A stretch of DNA of 35,421 nucleotides from Endomicrobiia bacterium (GCA_025059805.1 JANXDG010000014.1:1-35421); one strand, 5' to 3'; counted from the stretch's first letter, positions 1-8,003 are shown. Program-made: numbers and translations. Notes: generated by a model not told the origin, from the letters alone.

Positions 1-387
1 TTTTAAGTATCTTCGTATCCTGCGTGGATTAATATCTATTATTCTTGCTTTTGTATGTACTTCGTCAGCATATATACCTGCCTGTGGTCCTGTGAGTGAT
101 ATAGCTTCACAACCAAGTGAATGCAGTGCCATTGCAACTAATGCTATTGACATTTGTTCACCTGTAGCAAGCAGCATATCCATTTCTCGTTTATCAGGTT
201 CATCTGTGATTTGATAAGCTTTTTCTATAAGTTCATCAGTTGTATCCCCTGGTGCTGAAACAACTACAACTATATATTTATGTTTTTTCTTTTTGTTATA
301 AATAATTCTTGCAACATTTTTTATACGTTCAACATTAGCAACTGATGACCCACCAAATTTAAGAACGATGGGACGTAATAATGCCAT
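1..387 (-). CDS. lysC: Aspartate kinase, N-terminal part (cut by window edge)
   Basis: Reading the minus strand from the ATG at 387 gives 129 codons that stay open to position 1, so the gene runs off the window. The N-terminus has the aspartokinase nucleotide-binding signature KFGGSSVAN (about residues 9-17), followed by VVVSAPGDTTDELI and the LLATGEQMS block typical of the amino-acid kinase fold. It would phosphorylate L-aspartate, the first step toward lysine, threonine and methionine. The start is supported by a strong AAGGAGG ribosome site a few bases upstream. The C-terminal ACT regulatory domains are outside the window, so the allosteric type cannot be judged. A perfect 13-bp tandem repeat lies in its leader. 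Confidence 0.93.
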   Translation of the reverse strand, partial: MALLRPIVLKFGGSSVANVERIKNVARIIYNKKKKHKYIVVVVSAPGDTTDELIEKAYQITDEPDKREMDMLLATGEQMSIALVAMALHSLGCEAISLTGPQAGIYADEVHTKARIIDINPRRIRRYLK

Positions 388-403
388 CTCACCCTCCTTT
401 ATA

Positions 404-429
404 AAGTAATATAATTAAGTAATATAATT
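404..429. repeat. Perfect 13-bp tandem repeat in the aspartate kinase leader
   Basis: AAGTAATATAATT occurs twice head to tail (404-416 and 417-429), 17 bases upstream of the aspartate kinase start. Each copy contains ATATAATT, which can act as a -10-like element. It may be an operator, a duplicated promoter element or plain low-complexity sequence; sequence alone does not decide. Confidence 0.7.
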
Positions 430-508
430 TTATTATTTATAAAAAAATTTTTTATTATTCAACAACTTTTTATTGATTTTTATTAAAAATATATTGTAAA
501 ATTTTTTT

Positions 509-913
509 ATGAAACCAATGGAAATAAAAATCTATTATGAAGATACAGATGCAGGTGGCGTTGTTTACTATGCAAACTATTTGCGATATTTTGAACGTGT
601 GCGGACGGAACTTTTGGAATCGTTAGGAGTAAGTATTTCTCAACTTGCTAAAGAAGGTGTTAACTTTGTTGTGGTAAAGACAGAGGTAAATTATATTTCA
701 GCGGCGAAACTTGGGGATGTTTTACTGATAGCTACAAAAATTATAGAATTAAAAAAAGTTTCATTGACTTTTGAATATGAAGTTACAAAAAAAACAGATA
801 ATACACTTGTAGTAAAAGGAATAACAAAACTTGCCTGTGTGAATAATAACTTAAAACCTATCAAAATCCCCCCAGAAATTTATAATAAGATAAAAACAGT
901 CTATAATTTGTAA
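509..913 (+). CDS. YbgC-family acyl-CoA thioesterase (hotdog fold)
   Basis: This 134-residue protein matches the YbgC/4-hydroxybenzoyl-CoA thioesterase family in length and in the signature YYEDTDAGGVVYYANYL (about residues 9-25). The family's catalytic aspartate would be Asp14. Such enzymes hydrolyse short- or medium-chain acyl-CoA thioesters in the cytoplasm, and in proteobacteria YbgC is linked to the Tol-Pal envelope system. No tol genes are nearby, so the physiological substrate is unknown. The start has no clear Shine-Dalgarno sequence; an alternative ATG is at 518. The gene is divergent from the aspartate kinase gene and convergent with radC. Confidence 0.88.
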   Translation: MKPMEIKIYYEDTDAGGVVYYANYLRYFERVRTELLESLGVSISQLAKEGVNFVVVKTEVNYISAAKLGDVLLIATKIIELKKVSLTFEYEVTKKTDNTLVVKGITKLACVNNNLKPIKIPPEIYNKIKTVYNL

Positions 914-962
914 TTTACTCTATTGGAATAATATAGCCCCACTGTAGTGTAAAAATTTGCAA

Positions 963-1619
963 TTAGATTATTCTATGTTGCTTAAAACTATAATATCCGT
1001 GATTACTTATTATTATATGGTCTAAAAGTTCAATACCTAAAATTTTGCCTGCTTTGGCTAACCTTTGTGTGAGTTCAATATCTTCTTCTGAAGGTTCTAA
1101 ATTTCCTGAAGGGTGATTATGTGCAACTATGATTTGCGCTGCTAAATGTTTTACCGCAGGTTCAAAAACCTCTCTTGGATGGACTAAACTTGCGTTTAGT
1201 ATACCTACCGTTATAAGGTCACAGCGGATCTCCTGATTTTTTGTATCCAGATAGAAAACAAAAAAATGTTCTTTTTTTGCAGTTCTGTATGTTGAAAGTC
1301 GTTCATAAACATCTTTTGGTGTGAGATATAAATAAGTTTTCTTTTCTCTTAAGAATCTTTTACCTAACTCAAACGCTGCAACAATACTACATGCACGTAC
1401 TTTGCCAATGTTTAAAAAATTTTTTAATTCGTTAACTGAGATATAAGGTAATTCTTTACCATAATGTTGAATGAGTTTTTTAGCTAAATCTAACACAGTA
1501 TGATTTTTTGTCCCTGTACGAAGAATAATTGCTAATAACTCTTCATCTTTAAGTTTATCAGGTGTGTTATACCTTATAAGTTTTTCTCGTGGTAAAAATT
1601 TATTATGTTTTGTTGTCAT
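963..1619 (-). CDS. radC: RadC-family JAB/MPN domain protein
   Basis: The family's N-terminal helix-hairpin-helix region (PREKLIRY, DEELLAIILRTGT) is followed by the C-terminal JAMM metalloprotease-like motif: HNHPSG near residue 170 with a following S-x-x-D. RadC was named as a DNA repair protein, but its real role is unresolved and some members are linked to recombination or natural transformation. I prefer the ATG at 1619 (218 residues, beginning MTTKHNKF) because RadC proteins normally start just before the PREKL block. An ATG at 1679 would add 20 unconserved residues. The preferred start overlaps the upstream membrane-protein gene by 17 bases, suggesting translational coupling. Confidence 0.9.
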   Translation of the reverse strand: MTTKHNKFLPREKLIRYNTPDKLKDEELLAIILRTGTKNHTVLDLAKKLIQHYGKELPYISVNELKNFLNIGKVRACSIVAAFELGKRFLREKKTYLYLTPKDVYERLSTYRTAKKEHFFVFYLDTKNQEIRCDLITVGILNASLVHPREVFEPAVKHLAAQIIVAHNHPSGNLEPSEEDIELTQRLAKAGKILGIELLDHIIISNHGYYSFKQHRII

Positions 1620-2292
1620 TGTTTTGATTTCTTGTATATTTTTCGTCTTTAGACACGTTAAATAGTGTTTGTATTTCATGATCTAAAAGAACTTGACAAT
1701 GTGGACAAATTTTGTCATCCGGTTGTATCTCCGAACCACAATTTGCGCAATATAATGATATGTTGTACAAAGATGTTTCAGGTTTTAACATTAAAGTTGG
1801 AATGAATTTTTTTCTTGATAATAAAGAAATACCTTCAGGTGAAAAAGTATTCGCAACTCTTTTAGACTTAATGAAATAAAGTAACCATATAGAGAGAATA
1901 ATGATTTCTGTAAAATTCTGTATAATAAGACTCTCAAGGAAAAAATCACTCCTTTCCAGAGTTGATTCTAATAACCTCGTTGAGAATAATCCTATTAAAG
2001 ATATTAAAGAAATCATAATTCTTGTGTATAGATATTTTTTAACAACTACAACTGCTTTTGAATGTAGAGATACTAAAAGTATTCCGGCATAAATACCAAA
2101 AGCTGAAATCAACAATAATAATAATTTCTCACAAAGTAAATATGGATTTTGCAATGTTTCATAATCAATTATTAATCCTACATTTATTAGAAAAGAAAAC
2201 GACGAACTTACGAGAAGCGAGATTGAAAAAAATGCTAACCAACCTTTGATACCAAGTAGTTTTGGGTCTACTTTAGTATCATTTTTTTCCAT
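1603..2292 (-). CDS. DUF2569-like membrane protein with C-terminal zinc ribbon
   Basis: The 229-residue protein opens with GIKGWLAFFSISLLV (about residues 14-28), the typical start of DUF2569 membrane proteins. About four hydrophobic segments follow, ending near residue 145. The C-terminal third carries a zinc-ribbon motif, CANCG...CPHCQ, around residues 183-200. The function of DUF2569 is unknown. Joining it to a cytoplasmic zinc ribbon suggests a membrane-anchored binding module, but this is inference. It overlaps the preferred radC start by 17 bases and lies downstream of tRNA-Pro on the same strand. Confidence 0.72.
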   Translation of the reverse strand: MEKNDTKVDPKLLGIKGWLAFFSISLLVSSSFSFLINVGLIIDYETLQNPYLLCEKLLLLLISAFGIYAGILLVSLHSKAVVVVKKYLYTRIMISLISLIGLFSTRLLESTLERSDFFLESLIIQNFTEIIILSIWLLYFIKSKRVANTFSPEGISLLSRKKFIPTLMLKPETSLYNISLYCANCGSEIQPDDKICPHCQVLLDHEIQTLFNVSKDEKYTRNQNNDNKT

Positions 2293-2377
2293 CTGTTCTC
2301 TTAATTCAATTCTTTATTTTGTGATATTGTGTAATATTTTTCTTTTTCAAGTTAATTATTGTTAATATTTTTCTAAC

Positions 2378-2452
2378 TCGGGGGTGGCGGATTTGAACCG
2401 CCGACCTCACGGTCCCAAGCCGTGCGCTCTAATCCAACTGAGCTAACCCCCG
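2378..2452 (-). tRNA. tRNA-Pro (anticodon TGG)
   Basis: Folding the minus strand gives a complete 75-nt cloverleaf. The acceptor CGGGGGT pairs with ACCCCCG, the D arm is GCTC/GAGC, the anticodon arm is CACGG-CTTGGGA-CCGTG with anticodon TGG, and the T arm is GGCGG-TTCAAAT-CCGCC. The discriminator is A and the 3' CCA is not encoded, so it must be added after transcription. Confidence 0.96.
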
Positions 2453-2459
2453 AGTCGAG

Positions 2460-2499
2460 TTTATGTGTTCATAAGTTCACGAGTTTATAAGTTGATATG
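2460..2499. repeat. Degenerate 8-bp-period tandem array, block A
   Basis: Five consecutive octamers follow each other in strict register: TTTATGTG, TTCATAAG, TTCACGAG, TTTATAAG and TTGATATG. They lie immediately upstream (minus-strand sense) of tRNA-Pro. The units share T-T at positions 1-2 and a G at position 8. Confidence 0.6.
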
Positions 2500-2543
2500 T
2501 TGTTAAATTTAAGATGTTAATAATTTCAAATGTTGACAATATA

Positions 2544-2583
2544 ACTAAATAACCAGATGGTTAGACAACTAGATAACTAAATC
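2544..2583. repeat. Degenerate 8-bp-period tandem array, block B
   Basis: Five octamers in register: ACTAAATA, ACCAGATG, GTTAGACA, ACTAGATA and ACTAAATC, with an approximate consensus of ACTAGATA. The array runs into the 3' end of suhB and includes its stop codon. A related stretch occurs at 5760-5783 beside tRNA-Gly. Confidence 0.6.
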
Positions 2584-3359
2584 AACGAATTTATAATCTT
2601 TAACATCTGTGTGTGAACTTTTCCATTTGAAGCAACAATTGTTTTTCCAAATAGGTAGTTTTCTTTACCATAATAATCTGTAACTTTCCCTCCCGCTTCT
2701 TTGACAATCAAAGAACCTGCAGCTACATCCCATATTTGCAGATTTTCTTCCCAGAAGCCTTCAAAAATTCCTTCTGCTACCATACAAAGATCAAGTGCTG
2801 CAGAACCTAACCTTCTTACTGCTTGTGCAGTTGTTGCAAATTTATTAAATAATTTAAAAACACGTTTTGGATTTTTATGAGTGTAATATGGAAATCCGGT
2901 AACTAACAAAGAATTATACAAATTTTTTATTTTAGAGACAAGTATTTTTTTGTTATTTTTAAACGCACCACAACCTTTTTTTGCATAGTACAAATCTTCT
3001 GTTGCGGGATTATAAACTATTCCCTCAATAATTTCGTTATTTTCAATTATACCAATTGAGATACAAAAAATTGGTAGTTTATGAGTAAAATTTACTGTAC
3101 CATCAAGAGGGTCTATAACCCAGTATCTAATATTGTTTTGAAGTTTATCTATCGTAGGACAGGTTTCTTCACAGATAATTTTGTCTGCTGGAAATTTTTT
3201 TAATATTGTGTTTTTTATTATTTCCTCAGATTTTTTATCAGCTATAGTCACCGGATTATTTTTGGACTTGAAACTTACTGTTATCTCTTTTTGTGAATTG
3301 AAGTATTGAAGTAAGACTTGACCTGCTTTTTTTACTAGTTGTACTAATAAGTTTTTCAT
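2577..3359 (-). CDS. suhB: Inositol monophosphatase family protein
   Basis: The 260-residue protein has the ordered metal-binding motifs of the lithium-sensitive phosphatase superfamily: CEE near residue 64, WVIDPLDGTVNF near residues 79-90, and WDVAAGSLIVKEAGG near residues 206-220. These bind Mg2+ and position the phosphate ester. Likely substrates are inositol monophosphate or related sugar phosphates; SuhB-type members can also act in rRNA transcription. Residues alone do not separate these roles. The start ATG is 8 bases past the stop of the upstream unknown gene, so the two are probably cotranscribed. An 8-bp repeat array overlaps the stop codon. Confidence 0.9.
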   Translation of the reverse strand: MKNLLVQLVKKAGQVLLQYFNSQKEITVSFKSKNNPVTIADKKSEEIIKNTILKKFPADKIICEETCPTIDKLQNNIRYWVIDPLDGTVNFTHKLPIFCISIGIIENNEIIEGIVYNPATEDLYYAKKGCGAFKNNKKILVSKIKNLYNSLLVTGFPYYTHKNPKRVFKLFNKFATTAQAVRRLGSAALDLCMVAEGIFEGFWEENLQIWDVAAGSLIVKEAGGKVTDYYGKENYLFGKTIVASNGKVHTQMLKIINSLI

Positions 3360-3367
3360 AAGAGCAA

Positions 3368-3910
3368 TTAGAATAAGTTCATAATTTTATAGTAAAAACG
3401 TTTAAGTCTCGGCAACTTTGATATTTTTTGTTCGGTCTTAACATCAACCAGCAAAATATTAAAATTTTTAAGTTTATCATTTAAAATGATTCGTTGATAA
3501 ATGTGTTTAACATTTCCATTTTCCCAAAGATAATTTTCTGTAATTTTGTCATTTATCGAATCAACATAAACTTTTGTTGGCAATCCATAAGTATCTTTTG
3601 CGCGGTCATAAACACTTTGCCAGTCAGATTCGTCAATAAGATTTTCATTATATGTTATTTGGATTTTATACACTTTAGACTGAAAAACAGATATAGTTAT
3701 TTTTAAAGACAATTCTTCAGTGTAAACAATTTCATATGTTTTATCTACTTCACATTTTGTACGGACCCTTCTTAGTCGCAATTTTTGTTTTAATTCTTTT
3801 AAATTTTCACCAAGCGAAATATCCATTAATTGTGCTGGTAATTCTGAATTTAAATATGGTCTAAGTAGAAATATTAAAAGAACATAAAATATAATTTTTA
3901 CTTTGCACAT
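3368..3910 (-). CDS. Predicted secreted protein of unknown function
   Basis: I do not recognise this 180-residue protein. Its N-terminus is basic and then hydrophobic (KIIFYVLLIFLL, about residues 5-16), consistent with a signal peptide or membrane anchor. There is no clear lipobox cysteine. The rest is polar with alternating beta-like segments, and residues about 105-140 (YGLPTKVYVDSI, YLWENGNVKHIY) suggest a small beta-rich domain. It sits 44 bases after purH and 8 bases before suhB on the same strand, so it is probably expressed with them. No ribosome site is obvious. Confidence 0.6.
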   Translation of the reverse strand: MCKVKIIFYVLLIFLLRPYLNSELPAQLMDISLGENLKELKQKLRLRRVRTKCEVDKTYEIVYTEELSLKITISVFQSKVYKIQITYNENLIDESDWQSVYDRAKDTYGLPTKVYVDSINDKITENYLWENGNVKHIYQRIILNDKLKNFNILLVDVKTEQKISKLPRLKRFYYKIMNLF

Positions 3911-3954
3911 ATAACAGACTGCGCATTAATAGATGCTGATATACGCTTTAGGTA

Positions 3955-5520
3955 TTAATGTCTAAAATGTCTTACACCAGTAAAAACCATAGCAATATTG
4001 TATTCATTTGCAGCTTTTATTGAATCTTCATCTCGTAGTGAACCGCCTGGTTGTATTATAGCCTTAACACCAATTTTTGCAGCTTCATCTACAACATCAC
4101 GGAATGGAAAGAACGCGTCCGATGCTAATACTAATGGTAGATTACTAAGTTCATTTAAAACTTCTGGTTGAATTTGGTTCATCTTTATACTAGCAATTTT
4201 TAAAGCGTCTATTCTTGACATTTGTCCAGCACCAATACCTACAGTTTGTGTCCCTTTTGCTAAAACAATTGTATTTGACTTTACGTATTTTGCAACTTTA
4301 TATGCAAAAATTAAACTTTTAAGTTCCTGTTCGGTAGGTTGGCGTTTAGTTACAAATTTAAGATTTTCAACACCAAGAATATCATCTTTAGTTTGTACCA
4401 AGAAACCGCCATCTATTTGTCTTACTTCAATATTTTCTATTTCTGTGGATAGAATATTTGGTAGTTGTAGCAACCGTAAATCTTTTTTCTTTGAAAAAAT
4501 TTGTTTTGCTTTTTCTGTATAATTTGGTGCAATTATACATTCTGTAAAAATTTTTGTTACTTCTTCTGCAGTAGCAGCGTCAACTTCATAGTTAAAAGAT
4601 ATGATTCCGCCAAATGCAGAAACTGGATCGCAACTATACGCTCTCTTATATGCGTCTAATAAAGTATTAGCTTCAGCAACTCCACACGGGTTGTTATGCT
4701 TAATTATGACACATGCTGGTTGCTGAAAATTTCTGATAATATTAATAGCAGAATCTAGGTCAAGATAGTTGTTGTATGAAAGTTCTTTACCTTGCAGTTT
4801 CTCTGCGTCAACTAAAGTAAAAACACTATTAGTAAATTTTGCTTGAGCATAAAGTGCAGCTTGTTGATGAGGATTTTCACCATACCTGAGGTTGCTAATT
4901 TTTCTCATTTCAATTGAAAATTCTTCGTAGTCAAAAATATTAGCTTTTGTACTTTTTAGAAACCACTTAGATATCAAACTATCATACCGAGCCGTATGCA
5001 TAAAAGCTTTAGTTGCAAGGTATTTTCTAAAATTTATATCTACGGCATCTTGTTTTATTTTTTGTATAACAATTTCATAGTCCTTGGAATCAACCACGAC
5101 AAGTACATCTTGGAAATTTTTAGCAGATGCACGTATTAAAGTAACACCACCTATATCAATATTTTCTATTATTTCTTCTTCATTATCGGTTTTGGAGATC
5201 GTTTTTTCAAATGGATAAAGATTGACGACTACGATATCAAAGCTAATAATATTTAAATTTTTTATTTCGTTTATATGGCTTTGGTTATTTCTTTTAGCAA
5301 GAATTCCACCATAAATTTTTGGATGTAGAGTTTTGACTCTACCGTCTAAAATTTCCGGGAATCCTGTATACTCTGCTATTTCTACTGAATCTATTTTGTT
5401 TTCCTTAAGCATCTTTGCAGTTCCGCCTGTTGAATAAATTTTATAACCGAGATTATGAAGTTCTCTTGCAAGAAATACAAGGTTTGTTTTGTCCGAGACG
5501 CTTATTATAGCATTTTTCAT
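3955..5520 (-). CDS. purH: Bifunctional AICAR formyltransferase / IMP cyclohydrolase
   Basis: At 521 residues this is full length for PurH. The N-terminal MGS-like cyclohydrolase domain opens with ISVSDKTNLV and contains YSTGGTAKML. The C-terminal transformylase domain contains RYGENPHQQAALY, CVIIKHNNPCGVA, SDAFFPFRDVVDEAA and the terminal VFTGVRHFRH. It catalyses the last two steps of IMP synthesis using 10-formyl-THF, which links it to the folate genes further right. An AGAAAGGAT ribosome site precedes the ATG. It is divergent from tRNA-Gly and appears to be the first gene of a short purH-unknown-suhB unit. Confidence 0.97.
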   Translation of the reverse strand: MKNAIISVSDKTNLVFLARELHNLGYKIYSTGGTAKMLKENKIDSVEIAEYTGFPEILDGRVKTLHPKIYGGILAKRNNQSHINEIKNLNIISFDIVVVNLYPFEKTISKTDNEEEIIENIDIGGVTLIRASAKNFQDVLVVVDSKDYEIVIQKIKQDAVDINFRKYLATKAFMHTARYDSLISKWFLKSTKANIFDYEEFSIEMRKISNLRYGENPHQQAALYAQAKFTNSVFTLVDAEKLQGKELSYNNYLDLDSAINIIRNFQQPACVIIKHNNPCGVAEANTLLDAYKRAYSCDPVSAFGGIISFNYEVDAATAEEVTKIFTECIIAPNYTEKAKQIFSKKKDLRLLQLPNILSTEIENIEVRQIDGGFLVQTKDDILGVENLKFVTKRQPTEQELKSLIFAYKVAKYVKSNTIVLAKGTQTVGIGAGQMSRIDALKIASIKMNQIQPEVLNELSNLPLVLASDAFFPFRDVVDEAAKIGVKAIIQPGGSLRDEDSIKAANEYNIAMVFTGVRHFRH

Positions 5521-5628
5521 TTTTTTAACATCCTTTCTTATAGAAATTTTAAGATTTTTAATTTATATATAAACATTTCTTAAAAGACTAACTAATGGTA
5601 GGATATGACAAAAAATTTTATTGTAAAC

Positions 5629-5657
5629 TTGACAATTATGTAAATTTTGTGTATTTT
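5629..5657 (+). promoter_or_regulatory. Sigma-70-type promoter of tRNA-Gly
   Basis: TTGACA (5629-5634) and TATTTT (5652-5657) are separated by exactly 17 bases. The expected start near 5664 lies a few bases before the mature tRNA end at 5671. The perfect -35 box and spacing make this the clearest promoter in the left half of the window. Confidence 0.75.
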
Positions 5658-5670
5658 AATAAAAAGTTCT

Positions 5671-5747
5671 GCGGGCGTAGTTCAGTTTGGTTTAAGAACG
5701 TCTGCTTGCCAAGCAGAAGGTCGTGGGTTCGAATCCCATCGCCCGCT
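5671..5747 (+). tRNA. tRNA-Gly (anticodon GCC)
   Basis: A full 77-nt cloverleaf. The acceptor GCGGGCG pairs with CGCCCGC, the D arm is GTTC/GAAC, the anticodon arm is TCTGC-TTGCCAA-GCAGA with anticodon GCC, and the T arm is GTGGG-TTCGAAT-CCCAT. The discriminator is T and CCA is not encoded. A short T run follows directly and may help end transcription. Confidence 0.96.
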
Positions 5748-5759
5748 TTTTATATGAGT

Positions 5760-5783
5760 GGTTGCTAACCAGATAATTAGCAT
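5760..5783. repeat. Third 8-bp-period repeat stretch, beside tRNA-Gly
   Basis: GGTTGCTA, ACCAGATA and ATTAGCAT follow each other in an 8-bp register and resemble block B at 2544-2583, sharing the ACCAGAT and TTAG cores. The stretch also forms an inverted repeat, TGCTAA...TTAGCA with an 8-base loop, so it could be a weak hairpin after the tRNA. Confidence 0.4.
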
Positions 5784-5800
5784 ATATTTCTCACAAGAAC

Positions 5801-6301
5801 TTACCTTATAACATTAATCACACCAGTAGTAGCAATAGTGCTTGCGGTCACAATAATACATGCGATTATTATTCCAACAAAAATTGCTATAGCTGACTTC
5901 CATGGATTTAATCCTAACAAATAACTTGCTACACAACCACTCCATGCACCTGTCACAGGTAATGGTATCCCAACAAAAATTGCTAAACCTAAATATTCGT
6001 ACTTTTCTATATTTTCTGCTCTTGATTTTACTTTTTTATACCACCAGGAGAAAAATTTGTTATACCAGCGAATTTGCATAAACTTCTTGTGCAAATTATT
6101 TAGGAACCATAAGAAAGGTAATACAAATGAAAAATTACCAAGTATTGAAAGCAATACTGTTTTAGCAATACCTAGTTGATAAACTCCTATCCCCACAGGT
6201 ATAGCACCACGTAGTTCACTTATCGGTAGAAATGATAATATTATAACAACGAATTCCTCAGGCAAACCTGAAAAAAAATCTAAAATTTGTTTTGTCATCA
6301 A
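5801..6301 (-). CDS. COG2426 small multidrug-export-family membrane protein
   Basis: The 166-residue protein has the pattern of the COG2426 (Sm_multidrug_ex) family. It contains ELRGAIPVGIGVYQLG near residues 29-44, a central basic amphipathic segment, and IPLPVTGAWSGCVASYLLGL near residues 112-131. I count four to five membrane segments. The family name comes from an early annotation and transport activity is not well established. ATG codons at 6301 and 6298 are both possible. It is the last gene of the long minus-strand run that begins with the phosphodiesterase gene, 7 bases after the MerR gene. Confidence 0.8.
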   Translation of the reverse strand: MMTKQILDFFSGLPEEFVVIILSFLPISELRGAIPVGIGVYQLGIAKTVLLSILGNFSFVLPFLWFLNNLHKKFMQIRWYNKFFSWWYKKVKSRAENIEKYEYLGLAIFVGIPLPVTGAWSGCVASYLLGLNPWKSAIAIFVGIIIACIIVTASTIATTGVINVIR

Positions 6302-6308
6302 TTAGATA

Positions 6309-6665
6309 CTACTCTTCCAAAATTTTTAATATTTCCTCCAACGTAGTTTTAATCTCCGAAAGTATTTTTTTATTATCTGCAAGTGTAAAATCTATGTGTA
6401 AAGTATTATCTTTAGATCTATTTTTTGAAAACTGTTCTTTAAGAGCCTTTTTTGCTCCTTCTATAGTATATTTCTTTTCCCACATAAGTTCTTTTATTTT
6501 GTTTACTATAGGAATATGTTCATCAGTATACCTTCTATGTCCTTTTGCAGTTTTTAAAGGCTTAAGCTGTGGGAAAACAGTTTCCCAATATCTTAAGACA
6601 TACTCCTCTACACCAACTTTCAACGAAAATTCTTTAATAGTATAATACTGTTTTTCCTCATTCAT
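6309..6665 (-). CDS. MerR-family transcriptional regulator
   Basis: The 118-residue protein starts with a MerR winged helix: YYTIKEFSLKVGVEEYVLRYWE (about residues 7-28), then the wing KTAKGHRRYTDEHI. A predicted coiled coil, ILSEIKTTLEEILKILEE, closes it. There is no effector domain and no cysteine cluster. It lies directly after an HU/IHF-type gene, a pairing seen in many other bacteria. Its targets are unknown. Confidence 0.88.
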   Translation of the reverse strand: MNEEKQYYTIKEFSLKVGVEEYVLRYWETVFPQLKPLKTAKGHRRYTDEHIPIVNKIKELMWEKKYTIEGAKKALKEQFSKNRSKDNTLHIDFTLADNKKILSEIKTTLEEILKILEE

Positions 6666-6668
6666 AGT

Positions 6669-6956
6669 TTACTTTGATTTTATTTTCAAATTTAATAACT
6701 GTAAAAATTTTTTTGACGGTATAAACTTTATACGTTTTCTCGGTTCTATAAGTAAATATTTATTTTTTTTAGGTTCATACATTTTTTTTGACTTATGAAA
6801 TTTTGGAATAAACACACCAAAATTTTGTATGGTAACCTTTTCACCACTAATCAACGCATCCTTTATAGTATCGAATACAGTTTCAACAAATTTTTTTGCA
6901 TCATTTTTCCTTAAGGTAAACTTCGCGACATTGTTTATGATATCGTTCTTGTTCAT
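6669..6956 (-). CDS. HU/IHF-family DNA-binding protein
   Basis: At 95 residues it has the HU/IHF layout: an N-terminal helical dimerisation part (MNKNDIINNVAKF), the conserved block GEKVTIQNFGVFIPKF near residues 38-53, and the arm-region PRKRIKFIPSKKF near residues 72-84. HU/IHF proteins bend and compact DNA. The divergent arm (KKMYEPKKNKYLLIEPRKR) is closer to IHF-like paralogues than to standard HU, so I give no symbol. It has 3-base gaps to both gpsA and the MerR gene, indicating cotranscription. Confidence 0.9.
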   Translation of the reverse strand: MNKNDIINNVAKFTLRKNDAKKFVETVFDTIKDALISGEKVTIQNFGVFIPKFHKSKKMYEPKKNKYLLIEPRKRIKFIPSKKFLQLLNLKIKSK

Positions 6957-6959
6957 TTA

Positions 6960-7970
6960 TTAATCTAACCACGAAAATTCTTCTTTCAAAGGTCTTGATA
7001 ATAAATTCTTAATAGCGTTTTCAGGTGAACTGTTTTTATATATAATTTTATATACTTCCTCTGCAATAGGTAAATCAAGTTTGTTTTTTTCAGAAAATAT
7101 ATGTAGAACCTTAGAAGTGTTATATCCTTCAATTGAAGTTTTGATCTTAGTTTTTGCAATGTTCACATTTTTGTACAAAGCTAAATATTCACCAAATGTA
7201 CGGTTACGTGAAAAACTTGAGTATGCTGTTGTAAGAAGATCTCCAATGCCCGCTAAACCAAAAAAGGTTGTTATTTTTGCACCAAAGTATTTTCCTATTA
7301 GTACCATTTCCTTAATTGACCGCGTTAGCAAAGCAGATTTTGCGTTATTGCCTAAGTTGAGACCATCACATATACCAGCAGCAATCGCATAGACATTTTT
7401 TGTTGCACCAGCAACTTCTACACCAATTATATCATCATTAGTATATACTCTAATAATTTCTGTTGATAACATTTTTTGTAAAATCTTCAGAAATTTATAA
7501 TTTATCCCAGCAAGAACTATAGCTGTTGGTTTACCCATAGCTACTTCTTCAGCGTGAGACGGTCCACTGAAAACAAAAATTTGTTTCATCTCAATTTTTA
7601 GTTTTTCATAAATTGTTGTTGATATTGTTTTTAGTGTAGTAGGTTCAAATCCTTTCACACAAGATATAAGAATTTTGTTGTTTAATTTTTTCTTTAAAGG
7701 TTCAAGTTTGGACAAAGTTTCGTTTACGTATATTGAAGGTGTGACTAAAAATATAACATCTGCATTTTTTATCTCCTCTATTTTTGAAGTAATGTGAACC
7801 TGTGGTGGTATTTTGACATATTTAAAAAATTTTGGTTTACGATACAGTTTAATATATTCTAAATTTTCACTAATTGGTTCCCAGAGTGTTACTTTAAAAC
7901 CTTTTTCTGCATAGACAGTTGCTAAAGTACTTCCCCAACAGCCTGCCCCTAAAATAAATATTTTTTTCAT
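6960..7970 (-). CDS. gpsA: NAD(P)H-dependent glycerol-3-phosphate dehydrogenase
   Basis: The 336-residue enzyme has the Rossmann motif GAGCWGSTLA at residues 8-17, the SGPSHAEEVAMGKPTA segment and the catalytic-lysine region KNVYAIAAGICDGLNLGNNA. GLAGIGDLLTTAYSS and RNRTFG follow. It reduces dihydroxyacetone phosphate to sn-glycerol-3-phosphate. It lies just downstream of plsY and pgsA, so the three steps supplying and using glycerol-3-phosphate for phospholipids are together. Confidence 0.96.
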   Translation of the reverse strand: MKKIFILGAGCWGSTLATVYAEKGFKVTLWEPISENLEYIKLYRKPKFFKYVKIPPQVHITSKIEEIKNADVIFLVTPSIYVNETLSKLEPLKKKLNNKILISCVKGFEPTTLKTISTTIYEKLKIEMKQIFVFSGPSHAEEVAMGKPTAIVLAGINYKFLKILQKMLSTEIIRVYTNDDIIGVEVAGATKNVYAIAAGICDGLNLGNNAKSALLTRSIKEMVLIGKYFGAKITTFFGLAGIGDLLTTAYSSFSRNRTFGEYLALYKNVNIAKTKIKTSIEGYNTSKVLHIFSEKNKLDLPIAEEVYKIIYKNSSPENAIKNLLSRPLKEEFSWLD

Positions 7971-8003
7971 TAACAGAATTTTTCTTTATCCTGACAATAA
8001 GAA

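Noticed and set aside
935-955. Possible terminator hairpin between the thioesterase gene and radC (CACT-GT-AGTG)
   Set aside because: The stem is only 4 bp with a 2-base loop and no T run on either strand, so it cannot form a stable intrinsic terminator.
6292-6645. 117-codon plus-strand open frame opposite the MerR-family gene
   Set aside because: It mirrors a clear MerR winged-helix gene on the other strand and has no support of its own.
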